This document shows positions 20,594 to 32,460 of a stretch of DNA of 64,000 nt, piece after piece. The notes under the pieces are model-generated. The model made no database searches and had not been told where the DNA came from. It worked only from the letters and a program-made list of their open reading frames with translations. The stretch is from Rhynchopus euleeides. Lineage: Eukaryota; Euglenozoa; Diplonemea; Diplonemida; Diplonemidae. The stretch spans positions 1,488,001 to 1,552,000 of the forward strand of contig OY723290.1 of assembly GCA_963210315.1 (NCBI GenBank), written 5' to 3'. The position numbers and the translations under genes are program-made. Within the stretch, counting starts at the first letter, position 1, and every line of letters begins with the position of its first letter.

Positions 20594-22679
20594 CACGACG
20601 CGGTCTCCACCTTTCCGGGTACCCGGGAGGTCCCGGTTACCGGCCCGGGTACCCGGATCCGGGTACCCGGCGGATACCCGGGTACCCGGGCCGGATACCC
20701 AGCCGGGTACCCGGCCGGATACCCCGGGTACCCGGGTAGCCGCCCACCCACGACGGGAGGAAAAAAGAGTGAACGGGCAGCATGCCGTTCCTCTTTTTCC
20801 CCCCGTGAGGGTGGGCCCCCCCCTGCCAGGCAAGGTGAAAAAATGAAGAAACGGGCAGCATGCCGTTCTACATTTTCCCTTGCAAGGCAGGGAGGGCGCC
20901 CCCCATGCCAGACAGCAGCCACCCCTGGAGGGGCAACAACTGACGGGCATGGGGGAACGAGGTGGGTCTGGACCCGACACCGCCACCACACGCGCAGTGC
21001 ACCTTTCGGATACGCTGTCGTGAGTGGGGTGTGGGCAGTTCCCCTATCCTGTGAGCTCCTTTCGGACGAAGAGGTGCAGCGGTTATCTGCAACCTTCGTC
21101 CTGGACTTGCCTCGGGGGGAACGCCACGGTTTACCGCGGGTCCCGACGAGGGCACTCAGGCAGGATCTTCACGCCACCCCGCACCGAGGTCCCTTCTCAC
21201 GCGGCGTGTCTCCCAGGTTCATGGCGGCGTCATCAGGTCAGGCTTTGTAGTCTCTACACCATCAGTAATAAGGGAAATCCTAAAACCATACATGAAATCC
21301 ACCTTTTGGGCCGCTGGTGTACGAGGCTTGTTCCTCCAATTGAATCATGTTTGCTGTGTCAGGCAATATCAATACAGCCGCTGAAAGAAGTCGAGGTGTT
21401 GTGGATCTGCTGCTCACAGGAAGGATTCAGGGTGGATCACAAGACTGACCACCCTCTTTCCTTTGTCAAGTACCCTGTAAAACATCAGAACACCAAGTAT
21501 CTTTCAACACTACATGTTCAAGAGTGGAATCAGTGGAATCGGAAGGGGTCACCTACCACACGGACACAGTTCCCGCGACTAATAAATGCCGAGAGTTCCG
21601 GTGTCCGACCACCTGGTATTACTTGGCTCCATCCACCCAGTCATTACGAGGGGGCGTCCCTTGAAGCCAGTTCCGCAGAACTCAGACCCCCCTTAAAACC
21701 AATGTCCTGTGTAGACAACTACTTAGCCTGCCTGATGACGACACCAATTCGCTGGGAGAGACGCCGCGGTCCAGGACCCCAATGGGGATGACGTGGCATT
21801 GTTTGACCAAATCGGTTGTGTAAGTGTGTAGCCCCCTCCGCCCTCTGTCCCTCCCCCCAGGGTGGTGTGTGGAGGCGAGAAGCGCAAACAGCAGCAATGC
21901 AGGCATAGCAAAAAGTGGATCCCTGCAGGTAGACCCTCGGGGTACATCCCTATCATCGGGTCACCTGAAATTTCCCAATTTGAAAATCTGCAACAATCAA
22001 GGCAACACGGGATGGGATGGGGCACATGACCTGCACAGGGGTGGGGGGCAGAGGGCAGGGGGTGGGGTTGTGGTTGGGGTCATGGCATTTGATTACTTGA
22101 GCTTTATTGCTCGAATTTCGCACAAGAAACCTCCTCACTTGGCCGATTTTCTCCCACAACAAGGTCCGGCTTCCACAACTCGGATTTGGAGTTGTGTAAG
22201 CCGGAGCAAACCTCATTTGCTTGATTTTTGGGGTCACATGAGTGAGAATTCGGGGCGAAACGTCGCGATTTTCTCACGACTGCCTTCGAAAATGGACAGT
22301 TCCAGACCACCAGGACCCGATTATGGGCCCAGACAAGTTTGGGTCAATAGTTTGGGCGAAATTTCGCCAAGGCCAAAAAACAGCCATTTTCCGGAAATTC
22401 CGGGACCCGTTTTAACGCGTTTAAGGGCCCAAAATAGGCTCAAAACTCAAAAATTCCTTCGAAATCGGGCTCAAACGTCCAAAATAGGACCCCCCCGAAA
22501 AAAAATTTGAAAAGGGTCCCCCTATACACTCTGGGTTATGGACAATAATTCACGGGTTCCCGGGCCGGGTACCCGCCGGGTACCCGGATCCCGGTATCCG
22601 GTGGTATCCGGGGGGTACCCCCGGGTACCCGGCGGACCACCCGGCCGGGTACCCGCCGGGAGGTGAAGACCGCGTCGTG
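20594..22679. mobile_element. Family F TIR element (2.1 kb) with CCGGGTACCCGG arrays
   Basis: Ends CACGACGCGGTCT and its inverse are flanked by CA (20592-20593 and 22680-22681). Directly inside each end lies an array of GGGTACCC and GGATACCC palindromes (20620-20745 and 22555-22665). The interior has a pair of direct repeats with ACGGGCAGCATGCCGTTC (20773-20790 and 20850-20867). The frame at 21024-21791 is open for 255 codons from a GTG but has no ATG near its start and no recognised motif. The termini begin CAC, as in families A and B. Confidence 0.75.
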
Positions 22680-22994
22680 CATGTACTTGCCCGCCCCCCC
22701 CCCCCTACCCCCCTACACGGTGGGATCTTGTAAATTTTACATGTATAACTACAAGTATAATACATGTATTATACATGTATAATACATGCATGTCAACTAT
22801 TATACATGTATAATACATGTATATGCCTGAAATATACATGTAAAATACATGTATATCAAGTAAAAATACATGTATAATACTTGCATGTCAACTATTATAC
22901 ATGCATTTTTACTTGATATACATGTATTTTACATGTATATTTCATGCATTTACATGTATTTTACATGTATAATACTTGTCATGCAAGTATTATA

Positions 22995-24984
22995 CCGTAA
23001 ACAGAATAAATCTGGACCGTAAGAAGTCCTGGACGTAATAATGCTGGACCGTAAAAATTCTGGACCCCGGGGGTCCAAACCGATTGGACCTTTTTTCCGG
23101 TCCAGAGTGGTTTGCCGTTAGAACTGGCACTTGTCATTTTTTCATTGATACCTCCCTCATTCACACGCTCCCACACAGCTCCCGGACAGGTGCACTGCAT
23201 CCTCAATACAACACACCTTCAGCGGCAAGAGACACAGAAGGCCGTGCTCTCATGACAATTTTCTTTGGCCGAAGATGGTACAACTATACGGCCACAGGTT
23301 GGTGCAGGTGGTGCCACATTGACATAATCGCCAGAGGGCAGGCTGCCGCCTGGCCACCCCAGAGCGAAGGCCTCAACGTGTATTAGTGGGAAACAAAACG
23401 GGGGGGTGGGGAGGGCATTGTGGTGGCTTCCCACTCGATGCACTGAACACAAAAGACGCTGCTGCGGGGGGAGGGAGCCGTGCAGCCGTCAGACTACGCG
23501 GTACGTTGAACAACGGAGTATACCCAGGTGCGCAGGCGGGATTGCCGCAACCACTGGATATGCCAACCATGGGATCTGTGTGAACACAACACACGGATCG
23601 AACTGTGCCTGGAAATCAAAGGCACCGAGTGTGCTTTGGATGTGGGCTATGGAAGAAGTGTGGGGGACTCTGCCCGTTTGTGCGTAGCTGCCTGGACAGC
23701 CGAGTTGCGCCCCTCGTCCTTGTTGTACGGCTTGAACTTCGACATTGTAGTCTTCAGCCTTTCATACAACCCTAAGGGGGCCGTCTTCGGTGCACTGCTG
23801 ATGTCTGATACCAGTCCATGCCCCCTTCTTCATGGTCATCGGATGGCTCACTGCCACTATCACTGTCACTGGCCCAAGAACATGGGCACACAGCTTCTGA
23901 CACAAGTGATTTCGCAAGTGGCACAGCGCTCCTCTGTTGCTCGATATGCCTACGGTTGATGCACTATGCCAGTCCGATCAGCGATTCTCCCGCTCGAGTA
24001 GATGCAACCGATGCGTCCGAAGGTCTGAAGGGGCTGGAAACATGCTCCTCCTCTAGTACCTATGACCCCTTGTTTGCGGTGATACTTTTCTACTGTCTCG
24101 CATGTCACACCGCAAACAAGGTGTTGTCATGTTGCACTTTTGACCCCACGTATCGTCGGGCAGCACGGTTGGCAACACCGCTCACTGGATCACTGCGAGA
24201 CATGATGGTTTGCGATTCTGCCTTCTGCCCAGGGGGGGCTGAGGCAAGGTGACCAACCCTACAGCTGTCGGCCTGTCGGTCGGCCAGTCGGTCGGTCGGC
24301 CGACAGCAAAAAAAAAATCCGAATTTTTTTTTGCCGATTTGGTGACACTTTTTTTTTTGCCACGGGGAAAATTTTTCGAGACATAGAGATTTTTCAGAAA
24401 GTTGGGGGTGGTTTTTTCGGGTGGGCAGAATTCGACCCAAACCCACCTGCCGGTGAAAAATCGCGAGATGCAGCCGATGCACCGCCATTCCGTGGGTTTC
24501 TGGGCGGTTTGGGCCGAAAAAATGTCGGTTTGTGAGGTGGCCCGAGAGGCCGACCGACTGACCGACAGGCAAAAATCGGGCCGACCGACCGACCCGACAG
24601 CTGTCGGCCTGTCGGCCGACTAGTAGCGTTGGTCACCTTGGCTGAGGTACAGCTTTGTGGTACATTTTTCCGGAACACGACTAAACTGTTCAGAAGTGCT
24701 CAAAAGTGCCCAAAACCGGGCGGAATTGTGTTTCTGGGGTCCCAGGGGTCATAGTTTCAGGTTTGGTGACGTTTTTGGCCCCCAGACGCCGATGGTGAAA
24801 AATTGGCCAGGTTAACAGCTTATAAGACCACCCCTACCCCCCCCCCCCCCCCCCCCCATCCTGAGAAATCGCCATGTATCGCCAAGTCCCCCAAACTGGT
24901 CTGGACCGGACAAATTCTGGACCTCGGGGGGGGTCTGGAGGTGGATTGGACCTTTTTTACGGTCCAGATTTATTCTGTTTACGG
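22995..24984. mobile_element. Family D TIR element (2.0 kb)
   Basis: The ends CCGTAAACAGAATAAATCT and its inverse are flanked by TA on both sides. Subterminal blocks repeat CTGGACC and GGTCCAG units (23010-23110 and 24895-24970). The centre contains short open frames with several Cys residues (about 23528-23960) but nothing I recognise. A 13 bp inverted repeat, CTTGTTTGCGGTG, with a 26-base loop lies at about 24070-24121. Element E is inserted at 24245-24639. Confidence 0.82.
24245..24639. mobile_element. Element E, hAT-like MITE (395 bp)
   Basis: Terminal repeats CAAGGTGACCAAC and inverse are bordered by an 8 bp duplication GGCTGAGG (24237-24244 and 24640-24647; one base of the boundary is ambiguous). 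Subterminal TCGGCCTGTCGG/CCGACAG repeats occur at both ends in opposite orientation. It is non-coding. The 8 bp duplication and CA ends suit a hAT origin. Confidence 0.82.
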
Positions 24985-25199
24985 TACATGTAAAATACTT
25001 GCATGACAAGTAAAATACTTGCATGCAAGTAAAATACATGTATTTTACTTGCATGCAAGTATTTTACTTGTCATGCAAGTATTATACATGTATTTTACTT
25101 GTCATGCAAGTATTTTACATGTATAATACTTGCATGACAAGTATTATACATGTAAAATACATGTAAATGCATGAAATATACATGTAAAATACATGTATA
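24985..25199. repeat. Array of nested palindromes between families D and C
   Basis: Units ACATGTA, ACTTGCATGCAAGT and ACTTGTCATGCAAGT in alternating orientation, as at 9821-10007. The central part, from about 25000 to 25080, is itself a near-perfect palindrome. Confidence 0.8.
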
Positions 25200-25544
25200 C
25201 CGTATACGTAAATATTTTGGAACGTAAATATTATGGAACGTAAATATTATGGAACGTAAATATTTTGGAACGCTGGTGGGTTGGCGTTCCAGATTTTTTT
25301 CGTTCCATAATATTTACAGGGCTTTCTGCGACTCGGGGACTTGGACCAGGGGATCGGACGGCATACAGAGTCCCTGACGGGACCTACTCGTGCACTTTTC
25401 GCGCGATTCCTGACGCAAGCCGTCCTCACCACCGAGTCCCCAACTGGCCCTGTAAATATTTTGGAACGTAAATATTATGGAACGGACCGGCCAAAAATGG
25501 GCCCGTTCCATAATATTTACGTTCCATAATATTTACGTATACGG
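25200..25544. mobile_element. Family C element, copy C5 (345 bp, reverse orientation)
   Basis: Complete ends with TA on both sides. The core runs opposite to C1-C4 and is almost identical to them. Confidence 0.85.
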
Positions 25545-25746
25545 TATCAAGTAAAAATGCATGTATAATAGTTGACATGCAAGTATTATACATGTATTTT
25601 TACTTGATATACATGTATTTTACATGTATATTTCAGGCACATACATGTATTATACATGTATAATAGTTGACATGCAAGTATTATACATGTATAATACATG
25701 TATATACTTGTAGTTATACATGTAAAATTTACAAGATCCCACCGTG

Positions 25747-28092
25747 TACCCCAAACTCCAAAACCGCTGCGGGTACGCCTCTGGCACGTGGTGAGGGCTG
25801 CACCCTGAGGTCCATCCTGCTGGGCCTCACAGGGCAGGCAGGGGAGAGCCTGCACAAAAGCAGGGTGGCGGTGCTGAATGGGGTGAGTGTGTGGGGGGAT
25901 GTCATCGATACTTTCCAAGAAATATCCTCACCTGTGGATGTTCCCACAGCGGAGACTGGGCGCCGGCTCGGTGTGTCCTGCGCTCAACCGAAAAGCGGCT
26001 TGCCGTGTGTTAGTGCTGATCGCCCGAGGTGCTTTCTGTAAAAAGTCGTGTGAGTTGTTTGGCATCTCGATCAGAGTCTGTTGCAGAATGACTGCGGGTT
26101 CCCGGAAAGAAGCCAGTTTCCCAGCCTCCCAGAAGCGCTCGGGCAGGGCAGGGCAGGGGATGGGGAGGGGCAAGGTGTATTGTACAGCCGTGGGTAAGGA
26201 GGGAGGGCGGGTGGGGGCAATATGGGCCGACCGAACATGGTCCAACTCGCTCAAAGCCATTCATCCGCCTCGAGTTAGGTTGGTCGTGGGCTGCCTTGAG
26301 CAAACTCGGGGGGCGAAAAACAATGTGGGTTCGCCCACCCCTGTTCCGTGTGTTGTGCGCTCCCAACTATTTCCTGAGGCACGCCCTGACGACCAGAAAA
26401 GTCTGACGGGGGCTGCGCCTCCGTCAGACTTTTCTGGTCGTCAGGGCCACAAAAAAAATTGGCCTCGAGGATCTGTCTGAATCGGACACCGCGACACAGA
26501 AGAAGGCAACCACTCCTACCCGTGATGTGCTGACACGTGAGTATGGACTGTACAACAGTTCAACACCACCCCCACCCCTCCCTCCCCACCCCTACCCCCC
26601 CTGCAAATGGTTATAATCTTCTGGTACCGACGTCTTTCTCTTTTCTTACCCTTCTTGATGCGACGAACCCTTGATCATGGCCTCATCGGTGGTGATCTGG
26701 GTTGAAACAATGAAAATCGTTCAAAGTGTCGGGGCAGTCTATCGGAGCGGTTCAGGCATGAGACAGCAACGCCCATTTTGCATGAAGGGGAACGTATCAG
26801 ATGCTGGAAACCAGTTCTCGAGCCAACAGTAGCCAGAGACATGGGGCAGTGCGCTCCGGTTGGTCGGCATTGCTCTTTCAAATGGAATCGCGAAATCTGG
26901 CTGTGATGGGCGCCTCTCCAATTCAGTGAGATTGTGGCCATTTTGTTGAATCCGGCTTGTCAGAGAGAAAGGCCTGAGAGAATATTCAGAACGAAACGTT
27001 GGGTGTGTGCGGCGCGCGCAGCGTGTTTTGATGCAGCAGCACAGAATTGCCTTTTCACGTCAGCACCCCCCATCCCTTCTGCGTGAGCGACACCCACACT
27101 GCCGCTCGCGCGCCAAACCGAACCCTGGTATATTTTGTGGTGACTGGCCCTGGTGACGATAAAGAAAACTGTTATCAGCGCACGTTTTTACTTCAGACCC
27201 CGCAGGTAACGAACCAGCACTCCAGAACTTCATCCGTTTCCGGGCGGTTCTGGGGTGGTTTGGGCTGCTCGCCCATTTCTGTTCCCCGATTCCTTCGCAC
27301 TCACAGAGCCCACACCCTTCCTTTTCGTATTATTCGTGTAGGATTGTTGTGCGTACACGAAGTGTCATTCGTTTCTGCCCATTCCGCCCTCCCGAATGCA
27401 TGATTTTTTGCTGAATATTTGAGTGTCACACTGGCGAAGGTTGGCACGAGAGAGCAAAACCGTGATTGAACTTGAATCACCCCTACCTCCCTCCGGCTGA
27501 AGAATCACCAAAAAAAAGGCAACGGCAGACAGCTCGCACCAAACACCACACGTCACAACAATCAGCTGCCAACACGCCACATCACTCAGAGTCTTGATGT
27601 GCATTGCATGGCCCAGGCTCATCATTGAGCGACTGTTGGCCCCAACAGTGCCTGCCAGAGCGAAAGAGTCAGTGGAGCGTGCGGCGTGCCCGGTGTTTTT
27701 GATATACAGCAACACAAAAGCCACCTGTTCACGGCAACGCCAGATGCGCCTGCACACACCTTCATCAAATCGAGGGTTTTGCCAAGAGTGCATGCGACAC
27801 CACTGCCTAAATGAAACCCATGTCTCAGGTGTCAGCCAGACAGATCTAGCTTGCAGCTGCGTGGGTTGGATGGGACAGGCCCCTCCCCTCTGAAGCGGCA
27901 CATCTGCCCCTGCCCCCTCCCTCTACCCCCCCCCCCTTCTTCCTAGTATTCGCGACTCCCATTTGTCACAGAGAGAGAGAGAGAGAGAGAAAGAGAGTGA
28001 GAGAGGGTGTGCATTCCAACAAAACTTATCGTCTCCATCCTCCTCCTTTCGACAGGAAATCGGTGAAGCCCCTTTGTGGGTGGGGGGAAGCG
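25747..28092. other. Gene-poor region with GA microsatellite
   Basis: No credible gene. A perfect hairpin is annotated at 26384-26446. A GA microsatellite at about 27970-28000 lies just upstream of the next gene. The rest is unremarkable, with short unrelated open frames. Confidence 0.5.
26384..26446. repeat. Perfect 26 bp stem hairpin
   Basis: The arms 26384-26409 and 26421-26446 are exact reverse complements with an 11-base loop. The ends read CCCTGACG and CGTCAGGG. It could be a miniature fold-back element, a small-RNA precursor or a processing/termination signal; the sequence does not decide. Confidence 0.85.
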
Positions 28093-29667
28093 ATGTCGGA
28101 CAGCGAACCCGGCAGCGCCCCCGGCGACGGCGGCGGCGGCGGCTACGACACCGCCTCCACCCCCCTGTCCTCCTCCTCCGAGCTCGCAACCCCTGTCGAC
28201 ATCGTCCCCCTCGAACTCCTGGGCTCGCCCCCGCCACCCCCGGCCTCCGCCAACCTGTCACCACCACCACCTCCCCCTCCTCCGCCATGCCCCGACACTT
28301 CTCCACCGCAGCCCACGGCGGCCCCCACCACCACCACCACCACCTGCGCAACCCCTGCGGGGCGGAAGCCCCCAGCGCGAGCATCGCGCCGAAGCCCAGC
28401 AGGTAGAGCTGGAGGCGGAGACAGAGGCACACCAAGCGGCGCAGCCAGGCGGCGAACCTTGGGCGGCCTCCGTGTGGTGGTGGAGGCCAGCCTAAGAGGC
28501 ATGGATATGCGGTCCCTCTATCTAGGCCTGCACTATCTGAGGAAGGCTGCGGAAGCCAGCTCTGGTGGGGCGCCCCTGCTGCCCCCTCAGGGGGGGGCGC
28601 CTGCGGCTTCCCAGCCTGCACGGGGGCTGCTCCGAACCCGGGGCAACATCGTGCGCCCCTCCGGGGCACCCGCCGGGTTCGACGCCCTGGACCTGCGCAC
28701 CTCCGCCGACCTGCCCTCCAACACGACGACTTTTCTGACAAACCTCGCAACCAGCCTCAACGTCTCTTCCCGCAGGGGTGCCACGGGGCACCACAGGCGG
28801 CAACACCGCCACGCCACCAGCAGTGGTGGTGTCCCCCACCACACCCACCCGGCCCACAGCCTGGGTGCCCTGAGGCCTGGGTCTGCACGTCTTCCCCCTC
28901 TGGAGGGTGGTGGGGGGGTCGACCTCTGTGGCAGCGGAGGTGGTGCCTCCGGTTCGCCTGGAGAGGCATCACCTTTGCCGAGGAGGGGGCTCGCTGGGGG
29001 GTTGTGCAGTGGTGGTGCTGCAGAGGGGGTGCCGGTTTCGGAGGAGGCGGGTGGGCGGCGGCAGCAGCAGCAGCAGCGCTGGGGCGCTGCGGCGGCGGTG
29101 GCAGCCCCGCAGCAGGCTGCGCGGCACATCTCGCAAGGGGGTGGTGCGGCGGCGGCGAGGTTCGCCATGTGGGTGAGGGGTGGTGGTGGCGGTGGCGGCA
29201 GCGGCACAGCCAGAGCGAAGGGGGGTGTTGGTGGGAAGGCGAAGGCCCGCAAGGTGCGGGGTGTCCGGAAGGGGGGGGCTGCGGCGGAGGTGCGGTGCGC
29301 CGCCGCGTTTGAGAGCTCCTCCGGGGTGCGGCCGTCGAGGCTGTCGTGGGTGGGGGGCGAGGATCTGCTGCACAGGCCTGCCGTGCGGTTCTCCTGCGCC
29401 CACTCCGTGCTGCTGGGTGAGATCGCAGCCTCCACACAGGCCGCCAGGCAGGCCCCACCCAGCGCCGTGGAGCACGTGCGGGAGGACACGGTTGCCCTGC
29501 AAGCTGCCATGTGCCGCTCCCCCTCCAAACGCCGCCACTACAACCACTTCAGCGTCTATTTCCCACCCGAGGTGCGTGCCCTCGCAGGTCTCTATCAGCA
29601 GCCACAAACAGCGCCATCCTCGCGAGCTGGCCAGGGTGCACGGGGGTGTCAGTTGCTGCTCGCATAG
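28093..29667 (+). CDS. Low-complexity protein of unknown function
   Basis: The product has 524 residues from the ATG at 28093, whose MSDSEPGSAPGDGGGG start looks natural; the frame extends 32 codons further upstream. The N-terminal third is Pro/Ser/Thr-rich with poly-Pro and poly-Thr runs. A short ordered-looking helix sits at about 145-160 (RSLYLGLHYLRKA). The middle is Gly/Ala/Gln-rich. The last 130 residues are more complex and contain HRPAVRFSCAHSVLLGEIA and a basic RSPSKRRHYNHF motif, perhaps the functional part. No domain is recognised. High GC allows long open frames by chance, and frames on the other strand are also open here, so the gene itself is probable rather than certain. Confidence 0.5.
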   Translation: MSDSEPGSAPGDGGGGGYDTASTPLSSSSELATPVDIVPLELLGSPPPPPASANLSPPPPPPPPPCPDTSPPQPTAAPTTTTTTCATPAGRKPPARASRRSPAGRAGGGDRGTPSGAARRRTLGGLRVVVEASLRGMDMRSLYLGLHYLRKAAEASSGGAPLLPPQGGAPAASQPARGLLRTRGNIVRPSGAPAGFDALDLRTSADLPSNTTTFLTNLATSLNVSSRRGATGHHRRQHRHATSSGGVPHHTHPAHSLGALRPGSARLPPLEGGGGVDLCGSGGGASGSPGEASPLPRRGLAGGLCSGGAAEGVPVSEEAGGRRQQQQQRWGAAAAVAAPQQAARHISQGGGAAAARFAMWVRGGGGGGGSGTARAKGGVGGKAKARKVRGVRKGGAAAEVRCAAAFESSSGVRPSRLSWVGGEDLLHRPAVRFSCAHSVLLGEIAASTQAARQAPPSAVEHVREDTVALQAAMCRSPSKRRHYNHFSVYFPPEVRALAGLYQQPQTAPSSRAGQGARGCQLLLA

Positions 29668-30660
29668 TGGGTTTGCGGGTGGGTGGGTGGGGGGATGGGA
29701 GGTATTAGGGTAGGTGGCAGAGGCGACCGGTGCAGGTGGTGGGTCTGCTGGATAGAACGCGCTGCCTGAAGATGGAATGTGTGTGGGGAGGGGGGGGGGG
29801 TAGGTGGGCTCGAAGAACCATTGCAGATGGTTCAGGCGTGTGTTGGGTTGTGTGTGGCTCTCGGGGAGATGCCGGTGCCTGATTCACCCCCCGCCGCCAC
29901 CCCCTTGCCAGGGGGTGGGCGTGGAGAGCAGGGGGGCTGTCCGGCGCGGGCCTTTGCCGTACGCCGGGGGAGACGAGTAAAAAAAAGAGACGTGTGATGT
30001 GCGCTTGCACACCACTCCCCCCCCCCCTCCCTGAATCACCTCCCCCGATTGGAGAGCTGCCACCTTTTAAGGGCAGCCCCCGCCTCTACCTCCCACCCTC
30101 GGAATGCCACATCGCACCTTTCTTTCATGCTGCAACCGTGTATGACCTATATACTATGACAACACCCCCCCGACACACCGGCGGAGGCGGAGGCGGCGGA
30201 GCTGTGGGAGGCGCGCACTTCTTCGCATGGCGGCCGACCACGTTGGGGGCAAACCCGACGCCACAGTGCGGACACTTCTTGGTCCGAGGTCCTTCCTCGG
30301 GCGGCCCGTCGCCTTCGGCGGCATCGCCCGTCGTCGCTCCTTTACACCCCCCTGGGAGGGCGCGCCCCTCCCCGTCGCCCAAATGTAGATCCTCGGGAGG
30401 GGGGCGCGCCCCCCTCCCTCCGCCAGCCCGCCTGGCCTCCCCCCCTCTCCCGCTGTCGATGTTGGGGCTGCCTTGTACAACATATCTGGTGTAGTGACTA
30501 CAAAAAGGACTAACATTGCGAGAAGGTGCTGGGAGATTTACTTTTCCATTCCCTCTCGACGATCAAACCCCCCCGACAAACCCCACCACCGCCACTACCC
30601 ACCCCTCCGAAGGTACACAAAGATCCCAACGCCCCCCCCCGGCACCCCACACGCATCTAC
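29668..30660. other. Intergenic, with an orphan C2HC zinc-finger frame on the - strand
   Basis: A short repeat copy lies at 30521-30577. On the - strand, bases 30290-30215 encode CPHCGVGF...GRHAKKC, the spacing of a C2HC zinc finger. The frame is open well upstream but has no ATG nearby, and about 85 codons follow a TTG at 30382. It may be an exon or a decayed gene; I do not call a CDS. The remainder is C-rich with no gene. Confidence 0.45.
30521..30577. repeat. Dispersed short repeat, copy 2
   Basis: AGAAGGTGCTGGGAGA followed by CTTTTCCATTC and CGACGATCAAACC with a C run. Same unit as at 39739-39800, and the second half is shared with 17761-17806. Confidence 0.65.
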
Positions 30661-31547
30661 CAGGCATGTCGCTAAGCGTCGACCGTCGACCCAGTGATTT
30701 TGGGTTTCCCCCCCCATAAAAAAGCGTCGACCCAGCGTCGACACAGTGGACTGGTTTGACGCTTGGTCGAGGCTTGGAGCGTCGACCTAGTGGAACTGGG
30801 TTGCCATTCAAGCCTGGACCAAGCGTCAACCCATTTATTACACTGGGTCGACGCTAACCTAGCGTTGGCCCGGTTACACTGGGTCGACGCTCACCAAGCG
30901 TCGACCAAGCGTCAACCCACTTTCACTGGGTCGACGTCGAAGAGAGTATGGTTTTGCAGGAACAGATGCTCACTACCGTGGCCTCCGGCGGCTGGGGGGC
31001 TCCGCCCCCCAGACCCCCCTGTGGCGTATGTCTCGTACTCAAGTCATTCGATTCCCACCGGGTCAGGGAATCCACCCACTCCAGTAGCCTCAGGAGGACG
31101 CAGCCAACTCACACAGAATCTGTACGCCCACAGTGAACAGATGCTCACTACCGTGGCCTCCGGCGGCTGGGGGGCCCTGCCCCCCAGACCCCCCATCTCG
31201 CGTGCCCGTCTAGTAACCAAGTCCTTGCGCTTTGACGGCCGTGACATATCAGGGGGCAGCGTCGAAATCATGGTCCCGAAAGCCATTTTTTGGTTTCCTC
31301 CGGCACCCGACGGCGCGAGCGGGAGAGGAACCACGGAAGGAACCCAGCGCCTCACACCGTGCCCACCTCGTGGTCCACCGATGGGAAAAATTGGCAACAA
31401 CACGAGCGCGCGCGAAGCGCGCGCGAGAAAAATTGACCCCTACACGGTGGGATCTTGTAAATTTTACATGTAAAAATACCGATTTTTACATGTATTATAC
31501 ATGTATAATACTTGCATGTCAACTATTATACATGTATAATACATGTA

Positions 31548-31892
31548 CCGTATACGTAAATATTTTGGAACGTAAATATTATGGAACGTAAATATTATGG
31601 AACGTAAATATTTTGGAACGCTGGTGGGTTGGCGTTCCAGATTTTTTTCGTTCCATAATATTTACAGGGCTTTCTGCGACTCGGGGACTTGGACCAGGTG
31701 ATCGGACGGCATACAGAGTCCCTGACGGGACCTACTCGTGCACTTTTCGCGCGATTCCTGACGCAAGCCGTCCTCACCACCGAGTCCCCAACTGGCCCTG
31801 TAAATATTATGGAACGTAAATATTATGGAACGGACCGGCCAAAAATGGGCCCGTTCCATAATATTTACGTTCCATAATATTTACGTATACGG
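31548..31892. mobile_element. Family C element, copy C6 (345 bp, reverse orientation)
   Basis: Complete CCGTATACG ends, TA on both sides, core in the same orientation as C5. Confidence 0.85.
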
Positions 31893-32460
31893 TATATGCC
31901 TGAAATATACATGTAAAATACATGTATATCAAGCAAAAATACATGTATAATAGTTGCATGTCAACTATTATACATGTATTTTTACTTGATATACATGTAT
32001 TTTACATGTATATCTCATGCATTTACATGTATTTTACATGTATAATACTTGTCATGCAAGTATTATACATGTAAAATACTTGCACGACAAGTAAAATACA
32101 TGTATAATACTTGCATGACAAGTAAAATACTTGCACGCAAGTAAAATACATGTATTTTACTTGCATGCAAGCATTTTACTTGTCATGCAAGTATTTTACA
32201 TGTATAATACTTGCATGACAAGTATTATACATGTAAAATACATGTAAATGCATGAAATATACATGTAAAATACATGTATATCAAGTAAAAATACATGTAT
32301 AATAGTTGACATGCAACTATTATACATGTATTTTTACTTGATATACATGTATTTTACATGTATATTTCAGGCATATACATGTATTATACATGTATAATAG
32401 TTGACATGCAAGTATTATACATGTAAAATACATGTAAAAATCGGTATTTTTACATGTAAA
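31893..32460. repeat. Array of nested palindromes in family A copy 3
   Basis: The longest of the three arrays, made of ACATGTA, TTGCATGCAA and TTGTCATGCAAG units. It is nearly symmetrical about its centre, so each strand could fold back on itself over several hundred bases. Confidence 0.8.

Larger units (their letters stand above)
22716..25746. mobile_element. Family A element, copy 2 (3.0 kb, composite)
   Basis: Ends CACGGTGGGATCTTG and inverse are flanked by TA at 22714-22715 and 25747-25748. Subterminal ACATGT palindromes match copy 1. The interior contains family D (22995-24984), with element E inside it, a palindrome array (24985-25199) and family C copy C5 (25200-25544). It lies only 36 bp from the right end of family F. 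Confidence 0.88.

Noticed and set aside
21024..21791. 255-codon frame inside family F as a transposase
   Set aside because: It begins with GTG, has no catalytic pattern that I can see, and the codon use does not resemble the genes of the window.
24985..25199. Repeated CATGCAAGT units considered as a CRISPR array
   Set aside because: Units alternate in orientation, have no unique spacers, and the genome is eukaryotic.
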